A stretch of 64,000 bases of DNA from Lichenostomus cassidix (Eukaryota > Chordata > Aves > Passeriformes > Meliphagidae), in NCBI GenBank assembly GCA_008360975.2, contig VLJF02000047.1, positions 715,048 to 779,047 on the forward strand, written 5' to 3'. The translations under genes and the position numbers were made by a program. Shown here piece after piece: positions 11,402 to 23,412 of this stretch (its first letter is position 1; each line of letters starts with the position of its first letter). The notes beneath the pieces are model-generated. The model saw only the letters and a list, made by a program, of their open reading frames with translations, made no database searches and was not told the origin of the DNA.

Positions 11402-11925
11402 AGCGCGGGTGAGGGTGGGGGTGTAGGGTAAAGGGATCGGGTGCAGGGATCAGGGGTTATAGGGTACTGTAAAAGGCTTATAGTGAGGGTGAGGAAGAGG
11501 GTGGGGTGAGGGAGCAGGGTCAAGGGATCAGGTATAGCGATCAGGAGTCATCATTACAGTGAGGATGAGGATGAGGGTCACCATGAGGGTGAGGGAACAG
11601 GGCCAAGGGGTCAGGTGCAGGGGATCAGGTTTTAGGGCTACAGTGAGGGTATAGATGAGGGTAATATGACACTACATTGCCAAGGGATCAGGTGCAAGGG
11701 ATCAGGGTTAGGGTTACGATTAGGGGGTGCGTTCAGGTGCAAGGGATCAGGGTTAGGGTTACGATTAGGGGTGCGTTCAGGGGGCGTGGTCTAGGGTTCG
11801 GGTTGCAAAGGGGCGGGTCTGAGTCGTCAGGGGGCGTGGTCTAGGGTTCGGGTTGCGAAGGGGCCCAGGTGCAGTGAATAGGGCTGGTGGTCAGGGGGGG
11901 GTGTGTCTAGGGTTAGGGTTGTTAC
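11402..11925 (+). repeat. Degenerate telomeric repeat, TTAGGG sense
   Basis: G-rich sequence with GGGTTAGGGTT, GATCAGGG and GAGGGTGAGGG variants. A ~45-bp segment (GTGCAAGGGATCAGGG...) and a ~53-bp segment (GGGGGCGTGGTCTAGGG...) are each tandemly duplicated at 11689-11860. On this strand the DNA reads toward a telomere on the right. Confidence 0.88.
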
Positions 11926-12390
11926 AGTATTAATAGAGATGACAGTGCTTAAGATTAGGGGTAATTAGCATCATGAGGTTGTTAGTGTTTTTCAGATGCT
12001 TGGCAGTATTAATGTTGTTACCATATATAAAGCTGTTAGCCTATGTAGGGTAATCAGCATCATGAGGGTAGTTGGCATAATCAGGGTATTCAGCATAATT
12101 AGGGGTGTTGTTAGCATAATTAGGGTTGTTAGCATAATTAGGGTTGTTAGCATGCTTAAGATGATTACCATAATTAGGGTTGTTAGCATAATTAGGGGTT
12201 GCTTGACTAATTAGTGTAATCAGCATTGTCAGGGTAGTTAGTATCATCTATATCATTAGCATAGGGAAGAATCACATCTGCCTAACATTTGCCTAAATAT
12301 TATCATTAGCATCATGGGGATGATTACCTTATGAATGAGTCTGTGCTTAGCATAGTTAGGGTTGGTTCATTAGCATAATGGCAGTGATTT
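11926..12390 (+). repeat. 18-bp repeat CATAATTAGGGTTGTTAG
   Basis: Tandem 18-bp units, clearest at 12070-12200, each with one TTAGGG. The flanks are diverged versions (GGTAATCAGCATCATGA). Eighteen is three telomeric hexamers, which suggests origin from a telomeric tract. Confidence 0.88.
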
Positions 12391-12829
12391 GCATAATAAC
12401 TTCAGTTGCCATTTTCATTTTTACAGGAACGTATGATTTTTTTCTCCTACACAATTAAGACACTTCGCAGCAGGAGGGCAAGAACCGTCAGGAAGACAAT
12501 TAAGACACTTTGCAGCAGGAGGGCAAGCACCTATACGAGCATAATGAAGATACCCACCCCCGTGACGATGAGGACAATGTCAACAGCAATCAGCAGTACT
12601 AGAAGAGAACAATGATGACCATAATGACCACAATTGTGGTCATTATGCTGCACAAGGTAGGAACAACATTGACCACATATAGGAGAACAGACACAAACAA
12701 TACAGTCATGACAGGCACAGTAGCAAAGATAAGCACAATAAGTACAGGAAGTACGAAAATGACACCAACCATGGTACACTATCCAGGAGAGCAGTTAGAA
12801 GGTCTGCAGAAACAGTGCAGAATGAGTGG
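12391..12829. other. Palindrome-containing segment distal to the 18-bp repeat
   Basis: Holds a ~47-bp direct duplication (ACAATTAAGACACTT at about 12453 and 12500) that is single in block C. A splice-acceptor-like TTTTCATTTTTACAG|G lies at about 12424. Minus-strand codons over 12531-12660 give a hydrophobic stretch also present in block C (55128-55210). I do not call a gene. Confidence 0.6.
12620..12647. repeat. Perfect 28-bp palindrome
   Basis: CATAATGACCACAA is followed directly by its own reverse complement, with no spacer. The identical palindrome is at 55211-55238. Confidence 0.97.
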
Positions 12830-13000
12830 GTGGAGTCGGTGGGCGGGGTCGGCGGTGACGTCGGCGGTGACGTCGGTGGGCGGGGTCGGTGGGCGGAGTC
12901 AGGGGGCGGGATCAGTGGTGACGTCGGTGGGCGGGGTCGGTGGGCGGAGTCAGGGGGCGGGATCAGTGGTGACGTCGGTGGGCGGGGTCGGTGGGCGGGG
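12830..13000 (+). repeat. 51-bp GC-rich tandem repeat at contig end
   Basis: GACGTCGGTGGGCGGGG starts at 12869, 12920 and 12971 (51-bp step). The units carry TGACGTC half-CRE and GGGCGGGG motifs. The contig ends inside this repeat. Confidence 0.92.
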
Positions 13001-13500
13001 NNNNNNNNNNNNNNNNNNNNNNNNNNNNNNNNNNNNNNNNNNNNNNNNNNNNNNNNNNNNNNNNNNNNNNNNNNNNNNNNNNNNNNNNNNNNNNNNNNNN
13101 NNNNNNNNNNNNNNNNNNNNNNNNNNNNNNNNNNNNNNNNNNNNNNNNNNNNNNNNNNNNNNNNNNNNNNNNNNNNNNNNNNNNNNNNNNNNNNNNNNNN
13201 NNNNNNNNNNNNNNNNNNNNNNNNNNNNNNNNNNNNNNNNNNNNNNNNNNNNNNNNNNNNNNNNNNNNNNNNNNNNNNNNNNNNNNNNNNNNNNNNNNNN
13301 NNNNNNNNNNNNNNNNNNNNNNNNNNNNNNNNNNNNNNNNNNNNNNNNNNNNNNNNNNNNNNNNNNNNNNNNNNNNNNNNNNNNNNNNNNNNNNNNNNNN
13401 NNNNNNNNNNNNNNNNNNNNNNNNNNNNNNNNNNNNNNNNNNNNNNNNNNNNNNNNNNNNNNNNNNNNNNNNNNNNNNNNNNNNNNNNNNNNNNNNNNNN
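13001..13500. other. Assembly gap of 500 N
   Basis: Exactly 500 N, a fixed-size scaffold gap. No content is known. Confidence 1.
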
Positions 13501-13553
13501 CAGCCAGCCAGCCAGCCAGCCACCTACCTACCTACCTACCTACCTAGCTAGCT
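13501..13553. repeat. Tetranucleotide array at start of the middle contig
   Basis: (CAGC)n then (CTAC)n and CTAG. It is cut by the gap on its left. Confidence 0.95.
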
Positions 13554-15125
13554 GATCACATCCAGGGAAAATCATTCCTCAGTCATGTCACCTTCTGCGA
13601 GAGGTCCAAGCCTGGAGCTGCACTCCAAATGGTCCAAGCTTCAGCGTGCACCGAGCAAAGAGGATCTGCTTGCAGGAAGTAGGTTAGTACCCACTGTCCC
13701 CCAGCTCAGGGGGGAACAGGAGGCCTTTGCCTACATGCTGTCATCTGTGCTCACAGGCCATAAATATCTACCCTTCTTGGCCCACCCGTGCAAATCCCCA
13801 TCCAGTCCCACATGCCATAACCATACCATTTGCATGTCACAGTTACCTTACAGGGTCATTCAATGCATTCCACATGCTGTGTAGTGCTAGGCCTTGCACT
13901 GCAGCAATGCATGTATATCCACACATCTGCAGCCTGTGGCAAGACGCTGCCCCTGCTTTGCCAGGGGGACAGGCCTGGCCATCGACCCATGGCTTCAGGC
14001 TACATTAACCCACCTCGGGATGGCCCCGGGACCTATGGACCGCTCACATTGCTTTGTCCCTGTTTGTTCCTGTGGCCCGACCTGTCCCTCCTCTCTTCTT
14101 TTTCTCTTCCTCTCTGTCCTTGTGTCTTTCAAACCTAAGACCAGATGCCAGTGACAGGACACACCGTGCGAGGGTCTCCTTTGCACATCCATTCCTTCCC
14201 AGGTATTTATAGAGAACGTCCCAAGTTCCATCCTAAACAGTACCTCGACACCAGAGGGCGCTGTAGGAGTGGATTTCCATCACTTTTGGGCCTGCCGTCC
14301 TGCATTTCAAAGCCCTTGCCTTCGTAGCAGCCTTTGTGCTCAGAACTGCAATTCTTTGCAACTTAGACCTCCTAGACATGTCTTACTGTGTCTTACACAT
14401 GCCACTTAGACCTCACAGGTCTCACAATTACTGCAGTGAGCCTGTAAACACGACCTGTACAACTCTCCCTATGTGCATACAGTATCCCTCCCCCTATGTG
14501 CACACAGTATCTCTTTGTACTTTTCTCTTTCACTGTCCAATCTATGCCTCAACATGTAGCAAAATTCAAATGCTCTATGCTTGCTACTCAGGAATCCATG
14601 CCTCCTGCTGTGGCAAGTGCAACACTTTTGAAACGTGATACATACCTTCTCATATCAGCAGACTTAGGACAGCCAGAGCTACATGCTCCCCGAGGACAGA
14701 TTCTTTGCCATTTCCGCCTTGACAATCACACCGAGTGGCAGCCCATGGAGCTCCACATGGATGTAGCGTCCTTGCAATACAGGCAACCCTGTGAAACACA
14801 GAAAGGCTGTTACTGCAACCTGTACATCCCTGCGCGTTCCTTGTCACCGAGACAGTTCAAGACATGTTCTTTCCTACAGCTTTTGCAAGCCTCTTCTACA
14901 ATGCATAACCCTATCAGTGCCTTCTTCTAAGCCCATGCACCTACTTCATGCTTGTCACTTACCTGCTCCCAGGCTTTCTTGTTCTATACTCCTCCTACTT
15001 CCTGACCCAAACCTCCATGTACCATTCCATTCCAGGGAGGGTTATCATGTACTCATCATTCTTCTTCAGCAAAACATTCATATACACCTCTATTTACCAG
15101 TCTCCCTTAAGACAGCTACTTTGCT
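13554..15125 (+). repeat. Monomer B1, beta type
   Basis: A full monomer matching C4, ending in the beta TTTGCTGTGACTG tail. It has an intact CTCF-like site. Confidence 0.9.
14248..14261 (+). promoter_or_regulatory. CTCF-like motif (B1)
   Basis: ACACCAGAGGGCGC, same strand as all others. Confidence 0.6.
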
Positions 15126-15179
15126 GTGACTGACTGACTGACTGACTGAGTGGTGTGTGGTGTGAGCCAGCCAGCCGGC

Positions 15180-15210
<31 letters not shown>

Positions 15211-15369
15211 TGTGTGGTGTGGGGGGGGGGTGTGGTGGTAGCCAGCCAGGCAGCCAGCCAGCCAGCCAGCCAGCCAGGTGCCAGCCAGCCAGCCAGCCAG
15301 CCAGCTAGCTAGGTAGCCAGCCAGCCAGCTGTGGTGCAGCCAGCCAGCCAGCCAGCTAGCTAGCTATCT
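15126..15369. repeat. Tetranucleotide array with G/T-only interruptions
   Basis: (ACTG)n and (CAGC)n are interrupted at about 15146-15164, 15211-15239 and 15328-15336 by GTGTGGTG-type inserts, including a run of ten or more G. These are unlike every other array in the window and may be consensus errors. Confidence 0.9.
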
Positions 15370-16968
15370 GATCAAATCCAGGGAAAATTATTCCTCAGTC
15401 ATCTCACCTTCTGCAAGAGGTCAAAGCCTGCAGCTGCACTCCAAGCTGTGGAAGCCTCAGCATGCAGCAGGTCCAGAGGATACCCTTGCAGGAAGCAGGT
15501 TAGTACCCACTGTCCTCCAGGACAGGGGGGAACAGGAGGCCTTTGCCTACATGCTGTCATCTGTGCTTACAGGCCATAAACATCTACCCTCTGTGGCCCA
15601 CGTGTGCAAGCCCTCATCCAGCCCCACATGCTACACACATGCCATTTTCATGTCACAGTTACCTTACAGGGTCTTTTTATGCATTCCACATGCTGTGCAG
15701 TGCTAGGCCTTTCATGGCAGCACTGCATATAAATGCACAGATCTGCAGCCTACTGCAAGATGCTGACCCTGCTTTGCCAGGGTGACAGGCCTGGCCATCG
15801 GCCCAAGACTTCGGGCTATATTAAGCCACCTCAGGATGCCCCCGGGACCTATGGACCGCTCCTGTTGCTGTGTCTGTGTTCGTTCCTGTGGCCCTACCTG
15901 TCCCTCCTCTCCTCTTTTTCCCTTCCTCTCTGTCCTCGTGTCTTTCAAATCTAAGACCACATGCCATTGACAGGACACAACATGTGAGGGTCTCCTTTGC
16001 ACATCCACTCCTTTCCAGTTATTTATAGAGAACGTCACAAGTTCCATCAGAAACACTACCTCGACACCAGAGGGCGCTGTAGGAGTGGATTTCCATCACT
16101 TTTGGGCCTGCTGTCCTGCATTTCAAAGCCATTGCCTTTGTAGCACCCTTTCTGCTCAGAACTGCAATTCTTTGCAACACCCACGTCTTACACATGTCTT
16201 ACCGTGTCTTACACATGCCACTCACACCTCACAGGTCTCACAATTACTGCAGTGAGCCTGTAAACACGACCTGTACAACTCTCCCCATGTGCATACAGTA
16301 TCACTCTTCCTATGTGCACACAGTATGTCTTTGTACTTTTCTCTTTCACTCTCTAATCTATGCCTGAGCATGTAGCAAAATTCAAGTGCTCCATGCTTGC
16401 TTCTCAGGAATCCATGCCTCCTGCTGTGGCAAGTGCAACACTTTTGAAACGTGACACATACCTTCTCCTATCAGCATACTTAGGACAGCCAGAGCTGCAC
16501 GCTCCCCGAGGACAGATTCTTCTCCATTTCTGCCTTGACACTCAAACCACGTGCCAGCCCATGGAGCTCCACATGCATGTAGTGCCCTTGTCATACAGGC
16601 AACCTGGTGAAACACAGAAATACTGTTGCTGCAACCTGTACATCCCTGCATGTTCCTTGTCACAGAGACACTTCAAGCCACATTCTTTCCTCCAGCTTTT
16701 GCAACACTTCTCTACCATCCATAACCCCCTCAGTGCCTCCTTCTATGCCCATTCACCTACTTCATCCTTGTCACCAACCCACTCCCAGGCTTTCCTGTTC
16801 CATACTCCTCCTACTTCCTGACCCAAAAATCCACGTAGCATTCCATTCCAGGGAGGGTTATCACATAGTCATCATTCGTCTTCACCTAAACACTCATATA
16901 CACCTGTATCCACCAGTCTTCCTCAAGACAGCTACTTTGCACTTACTCACTCACGGACAGACAGTGAG
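15370..16968 (+). repeat. Monomer B2, alpha type
   Basis: Full alpha monomer, counterpart of A0 and C5. It ends in CACTTACTCACTCACGG and a short CTAC/CTAG array. Confidence 0.9.
16064..16077 (+). promoter_or_regulatory. CTCF-like motif (B2)
   Basis: ACACCAGAGGGCGC followed by TGTAGGAGTGG. Confidence 0.6.
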
Positions 16969-17013
16969 CCAGCCACCTACCTAGCTAGCTACCTAGCTAG
17001 CTAGCTAGCTAGC
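16969..17013. repeat. Tetranucleotide array between B2 and B3
   Basis: Short CTAC/CTAG run at the monomer junction. Confidence 0.93.
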
Positions 17014-18586
17014 TGATCACATCCAGGGAAAATTATTCCTCAGTCATCTCACCTTCTGTGAGAGGTCCAAGCCTGGAGCTGCACTCCAAATGGTCCAAGC
17101 TTCAGTGTGCACCGAGCAAAGAGGATCTGCTTGCAGGAAGTAGGTTTGTACCCAATGTCCCCCAGCTCAGGGGGGAACAGGAGGCCTTTGCCTACATGCT
17201 GTCATCTGTGCTCCCAGGCCATAAACATCTACCCTCCTTGGCCCACCTGTGCAAATCCCCATCCAGTCCCACATGCCATAACCATACCATTTGCATGTCA
17301 CAGTTACTTACAGGGTGTTTCAATGCATTCCACATGCTGTGCAGTGCTAGGCCTTGCACCGCAGCAATGCATGTATATGCACACATCTGCAGCCTGCTGC
17401 AAGATGCTGCCCCTGCTTTGCCAGGGGGACAGGCCTGGCCATCGACCCATGACTTCAGGCTACATTAACCCACCTCAGGATGGCCCCGGGACCTGTGGAT
17501 CGCTCACGCTGCTTTGTCCATGTTTGTTCCTGTGGCCCTACCTGTCCCTCCCCTCTTCTTTTTCTCTTCCTCTCTGTCCTTGTGTCTTTCAAACCTAAGA
17601 CCAGATGCCATTGACAGGGCACAACATGTGAGGGTCTCCTTTGCACATCCATTCCTTCCCAGGTATTTCTAGAGAACGTCACAAGTTCCATCATAAACAC
17701 TACCTCGACACCAGAGGGCGCTGTAGGAGTGGATTTCCATCACTTTTGGGCCTGCCGTCCTGCATTTCAAAGCCATTGCCTTCGTAGCAGCCTTTCTGCT
17801 CAGAACTGCAATTCTTTGCAACATCGACCTCCTAGACATGTCTTACCGTGTCTTGCACATGCCACTTAGACCTCACAGGTGTCACAATTACTGCACCGAG
17901 CCTGTAAACACGACCTGTACACCTCTCCCTATGTGCATACAGTATCACTCTCCCTATGTGCACACAGTATCTCTTTGTACTTTTCTCTTTCACTCTGAAA
18001 TCTATGCCTCAACATGTAGCAAAATTCAAGTGTTCCATGCTTGCTTCTCAGGAATGCATGCCTCCTGCTGTGGCAAGTGCAACACTTTTGAAACGTGACA
18101 CATACCTTCTCATATCAGCATACTTTGGAAAGCCAGAGCTGCACGCTTCCCCAGGACAGATTCTTCTCCATTTCTGCCTTGACACTCAAACCACGTGCCA
18201 GCCCATGGAGCTCCACATGGATGTAGTGCCCTTGTCATACAGGGAACCTGGTGAAACACAGAAATACTGTTACTGCAACCTGTACATCCCTGCCCGTTCC
18301 CTGTCACCGAGACAGTTCAAGACACGTTCTTTCCTGCAGCTTTTGCAAGCCTCTTCTACAATGCATAACCCCATCCGTGCCTTCTTCTAAGCCCATACAC
18401 CTACTTCATCCTTCTCACTTACCTGCTCCCAGGCTTTCTTGTTCCATACTCCTCGTACTTCCTGACCGAAACCTCCACGTACAATTCCATTCCAGGGAGG
18501 GTTATCACGTACTCATCATTCTTCTTCACCAAAACATTCATATACACCTCTATTCACCAGTCTCCCTTAAGACAGCTCCTTTGCTG
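17014..18586 (+). repeat. Monomer B3, beta type with alpha-like centre
   Basis: Beta tail but alpha-like central sequence (TTGACACTCAAACCACGTG near 18178-18197), as in C6 and unlike A1. This points to recombination between neighbouring monomer types. Confidence 0.9.
17708..17721 (+). promoter_or_regulatory. CTCF-like motif (B3)
   Basis: ACACCAGAGGGCGC, intact core. Confidence 0.6.
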
Positions 18587-18926
18587 TGACTGACTGACTG
18601 ACTGACTGCCAGCCAGCCAGCCAGCCAGCCAGCCAACCCACCAGCCAACCCACCAGCCAACCAACCAGCCAGCCAACCAATCAGCCAGCCAGCCAGCCAG
18701 CCAGCTAGCCACCTAGCTAGCTAGCTAGCTAGGTAGCCAGCCACCTAGCTACCTAGCTAGCTAGCTAGGTAGCCAGCCACCTAGCTAGCTACCTAGCTAG
18801 CTAGGTAGCCAGCCACCTAGCTAGCTACCTAGCTAGCTAGGTAGCCAGCCACCTAGCTACCTAGCTAGCTAGGTAGCCAGCCACCTAGTTACCTAGGTAG
18901 GTAGGTAGGTAGGTAGGTAGGTAGGT

Positions 18927-18959
<33 letters not shown>

Positions 18960-18990
18960 CCTACCTACCTACCTACCTAGCTAGCTAGCT
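18587..18990. repeat. Long tetranucleotide array between B3 and B4
   Basis: (ACTG)n, (CAGC)n, then composite ~32-bp units of GGTAGCCAGCCACCT plus CTAG/CTAC blocks, then (GTAG)n and (CAGC)n. The matching array in C is 663 bp. Confidence 0.93.
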
Positions 18991-20484
18991 AATCAAATCC
19001 AGGGAAAATCATTCCTCAGTCATCTCACCTTCTGCAAGAGGTCAAAGCCTGCAGCTGCACTCCAAGCTGTTGAAGCCTCAGCATGCAGCAGGTCCAGAGG
19101 ATACCCTTGCAGGAAGCAGGTTTCTACCCACTGTCCCCCAGCTCAGGGGGGAACAGGAGGCCTTTGCCTACATGCTGTCATCTGTGCTTACAGCCCATAA
19201 ACATCCACCCTCCCTGGCCCACCTGTGCAAATCTTCATGCATCCCCCCATGCCATAATCATGCCATTTTCATGTCACAGTTACCTTACAGGGTCTTTCAA
19301 TGCCTTCTACATGCTCTGCAGTGCTAGGCCTTTCACTGCAGCATGGCATATATATCCACACAGCTGCAGCCTGCTGCAAGATGCTGACCCTGCTTTGCTA
19401 GGGGGACAGGCCTGGCCATCGGCCCATGACTTCGGGCTATATTAACCTACCTCAGGATGCTCCTGGGACCCATGGACCGCTCACATTGCTTTGTGCTTGT
19501 GCCTTATACCTACTAACAAATGACAGTGAGAGGACACACTGTCTGAGCATCTCCTTTGCATATTCATTCGTGCACTGCTATTTCTACAGAATGTCACACA
19601 TTCCATTAAAACAACTATCTACACACAGGAGGACACTGGAGGAGTGGACTTAGTTGCAGCCTGCCGTGTTGCATTTCAAAGCCATTTCCATCATAGCAGT
19701 CTTTCTGTTCACAACTCCAATTCTTTCCAACACCTACCTCCCATGTCGTACCCATGGCACTTAAAAATCACAGGTGTCATCTCACAAGTGCAGCACCCAG
19801 CCTGTCAACACACCTCGCACAATTCTCTAGATGCGCACAGAGGATGTCTTTGCACTTCTTACTTTCACTCTCAAATCTCTGCCTCAGCATGTACAATACC
19901 TCAACCCCTCCACTTTTGCTTCTCAGCAAGGCATGCCTCCTACTATGGCAACTGCAACACTTTTGAAACACAACACATACCTTCCCATATCCACATCTGT
20001 AGGACAGCCACAGCTGCATGCTCCAACAGGACACATTCTTCTCCATTTCTGCCTTCAGAATCACACCGAGTAACAGCACATGTACCTGCACAGGGATGCA
20101 GCACCCTTGCAACACAGGCAGCCCCGTGAAACACACAAGTACTGTCACTGACACTGTACATCCCTTGCCATACCTGTCAGCAAGACATTTCAAGCTGCCT
20201 TCTTTCCTAAAGCTTTTCCAACACTCTTATACTATCAGGAATCCCCTCATTGCTCCCTTCTGTGTCATTTCACATACTTCATGTTTCTCACTAAGCTACT
20301 CCGTGGGTCTCTTGTGACATAATCACACTATGTACCGGCCCAAACATCCACATAGCATTCCATTTCAGGGATAGTTGTCACACACTCCTTGTCCTTGCCC
20401 AGCAAACATCCATATATCACTCCATCCACAAGTCTCCCCGCACACAGCCGCTTTGCAGGGACAATGGGCCCTCTCATGACACGC
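18991..20484 (+). repeat. Monomer B4, gamma type
   Basis: Counterpart of A2 and C7. The CTCF-like core has decayed near 19628. Open plus-strand frame 19644-20129 is the same composition-driven frame as in A2. Confidence 0.9.
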
Positions 20485-22045
20485 ATGGAAAATTATTCCT
20501 AGGTCATCTCACCTTCTGGGACAGCTGTGTATGCACTAAGACCTAAGCCAGCAGCTGCACAGCAAATCCACTAGGCCTCAGTATGCAGCGGGCGAGGAGG
20601 ATACGCCCGCAGGAACCGGGTTCGTACTCACCGTCCCGCAGCTCAGGGCGGAACGGGAGGCCTCGGGGTACGTGCGGTAAGCTGCGGTCTCACGCAATAC
20701 ACAAGCATCCTCTTTGGCCCACCCGTGGAAAGCCTCACCCAGCCGCACATGAAGTAACCGTGGCATTTTCACGTCACAGGCACCTTACAGGCTGTTTCTA
20801 CTCATGAGGGGCCCTGCACAGTGCTAGGCCACATACCACAGCAGTGCATGTAAAGCAAGAGATCTGGAGTCTGCTGCAACTCACCGACCCCAATTGCCCA
20901 GGGGGACAGGCCTGGGCACAGTGCCATCGCTTCAGGGTCTATGAATCGAGGTCAGGATGCTGCGGTGACTCACGCAGTGCCGATAAAGCTTTGTTCCTGT
21001 CCCTGGCTGTGCGGCCATCTGTTGTTCCACTGCTCCTTTTCTCTCCTCTTTTGCTCCTCGTGTCTCATACCTATGAGCAAATCCAAGGGAGAGGACACAC
21101 AGTGTGAAGGTGTCCTTTGCCCCTCATTTCATTCTGAGGTGTTTATAGACACCCTTGTCATTGTCATGAACAGCAGTATGGAAACACAACAGGCTACCTG
21201 ATGAGTGCACTCATCTCACATCCAGCCTGATACCTTGCATTTCAAAGCCATTTCCTTCGTAACACTTTGTCCGCACAGAACTGCATTCCCTTCGGGCACC
21301 TGCCTCCGATCTCTTAGACATGTCACTTGCAACTCACAGGTGTCACAATTTTTGCATCCAGCTCGTACATGCACCCTGCATAGTTTTCTGGATGCACACT
21401 GAATATCTCTTGGCACCTCCCTATTTCACTTCCAAACCTCTGCCCCTACATGTATGAGAACTCAGGTGCTCTGTGTTTGTTTCTCACCAATACATACCTT
21501 CTGCTATGCATACTATGACACTCTTTAAATACCAAACATACCTTGCCATATCCACATCAGAGGACATCCCGATGTGAAGGCTCCAGCAGGGCACTTTCTT
21601 CTAAATGTCTGCCTTCACAATCCCACATGTGCCAGCACACGTTGCTCCATATGGATGCATTACCCTTGCAATGCAGGCAGCCCTGTGAAAGACACAAATA
21701 CCGTCACTGACCCTGTACATCCCTTTCCATACCTGTCAGCAAGACATGTCAAGCTGCCTTCTTTCCTAAAGCTTTTCCAACACTCTTATACAATCAGGAA
21801 CCCCCTCATTGGCCCCTTCTCTGTCATTTCACAGACCTGATCTTTCTCACTAAGCCACTCACGGTTTTTTTTTTGCTATGTAATCATAGTATGTACTGAC
21901 CTGAACACCCACATACCATTCCATTTCAGGGATTGTTGTCACACATTCATCCTCCTTCCTCACTCCATCATTCCTATAGATCTCCATCCACAGGCCTCCC
22001 TCAGGACAGATAATTTGCACTGACAGTCAGCCACCTTCTTATATT
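20485..22045 (+). repeat. Monomer B5, delta type
   Basis: Counterpart of A3 and C8, but visibly more diverged from both than they are from each other. Confidence 0.9.
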
Positions 22046-23412
22046 CACAGAGAATTACTTCTCAGCCATCTCACCGTCCGGGACAGGCGTGTATGCAATA
22101 ATGGCAAGGCCTGCAAACGCCCTCTGAATTGAATTGTCCAAGCCTCAGCATGCAGCGGGCGAACACTAAACGCTCGCAGGATCCCGGCTCGTACATGCTG
22201 GCAGGAACTAGGTTTGTACATACTCTCCCTCACCTCAGGGGGAAGCAGGAGGCCTTCGGGTACCTGCCGTAAGCTCCGCTCCCGTGCCACAAACATCTAT
22301 CCTCTTTGCCTCAGCTGTGGGAAGCCTCAGCCACCCTTACATGACATAAGCTTGCCATTTCCTATGTCACAGGCACCTTACAGGGTGTTTCCACGCATTC
22401 CAAACTCTCCGCAGTGCTAGGCCACGTACCACAGCAGTGCATATCGAGCAACAGATGCTGAGCCTGCTGCCACACACTGAGCCCACTTTCCCAGGGGGAC
22501 AAGTCCGGCCACTGTCCCGTGGCTACGGGGTCTATTACCTGCCGTCACGGTGCCCTCAGGACCCACGCAGTGCCGCCGTAGCTCTGGGAGCCTTTCTGTG
22601 CACGCACGTCTTCTCTTTTCCACTCTCTCTTTCTTTTTCCTTTCCTGGCATCTTTTCATCTCTCCTCACGTCTTATACCTAGAAAGAAATCCAAGTGAGA
22701 GGACATACTGTGCGAGGGTATCCTCTGCACGTTTTCACTTTCATCACGACCGCCGTGTGAACACTTCAGGCCACTGTAGGAGTGCAGTCACCCCACTTGC
22801 AGCCCGCTACCTGGCATTTCAAGGCCATCGCCTTTGTAGCACTTGTTCCCCACCGAACTGCCACGCTTTCCAGTACCTTCCTCCCACGTCTCGCACACGT
22901 CACTTACCACTCACAGGTGCCACAGTTACTGCACCAAGCTTGTAAACACGCTGTGCACAATGATCTGTATGCACACACATATCTCTTGGCACTTATCCAT
23001 CTCATTACCTAAACAGGCATGAAAGCAAAAATGCTCCACGTCCGCTTCTCAGCAACACATACCGTGCAGTACGGCAACTCTGACACGTTTTAAACACGAC
23101 ACATACCTTCCCTTATCCGTGTCCAGAGGACAGGCAGAGGTGAAGGCTCCAGCAGGACACTTTGTTCTCCACGTGTGCCTTGACAATCACAGCCAGTGCC
23201 AGCAGATGTAGCTCCACACGGACGCAGTAGCCTCGCAATGAAGGCAGCCCTGTGAAACACACGAATACAGTCACCGAAACATCCACATGAAATACACATT
23301 AAATTCCACTTCAGGGATTTCTGTCATAGACTCATAAATCTTTCTCAACCAAACATCCATATACAATTCCATCCAAAAGGCTCCCTGCACACAGCTGCTT
23401 TGCACATTAGAA
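22046..23412 (+). repeat. Monomer B6, epsilon type
   Basis: Counterpart of A4 and C9. Near 23005 B6 lacks a short segment that holds TACCAAATGCCTGCC in A4 and C9. Confidence 0.9.

Noticed and set aside
12531..12779. Minus-strand frame with a hydrophobic stretch shared by A and C (also 55128-55403)
   Set aside because: About 40 shared codons look like a membrane segment, but the upstream parts are unrelated, the differences are mostly simple base changes, and there is no start or gene context. It could be revisited if transcripts are found.
13501..18990. CRISPR-like array
   Set aside because: Repeats are tetranucleotide microsatellites and long monomers without spacer structure, in a vertebrate genome.
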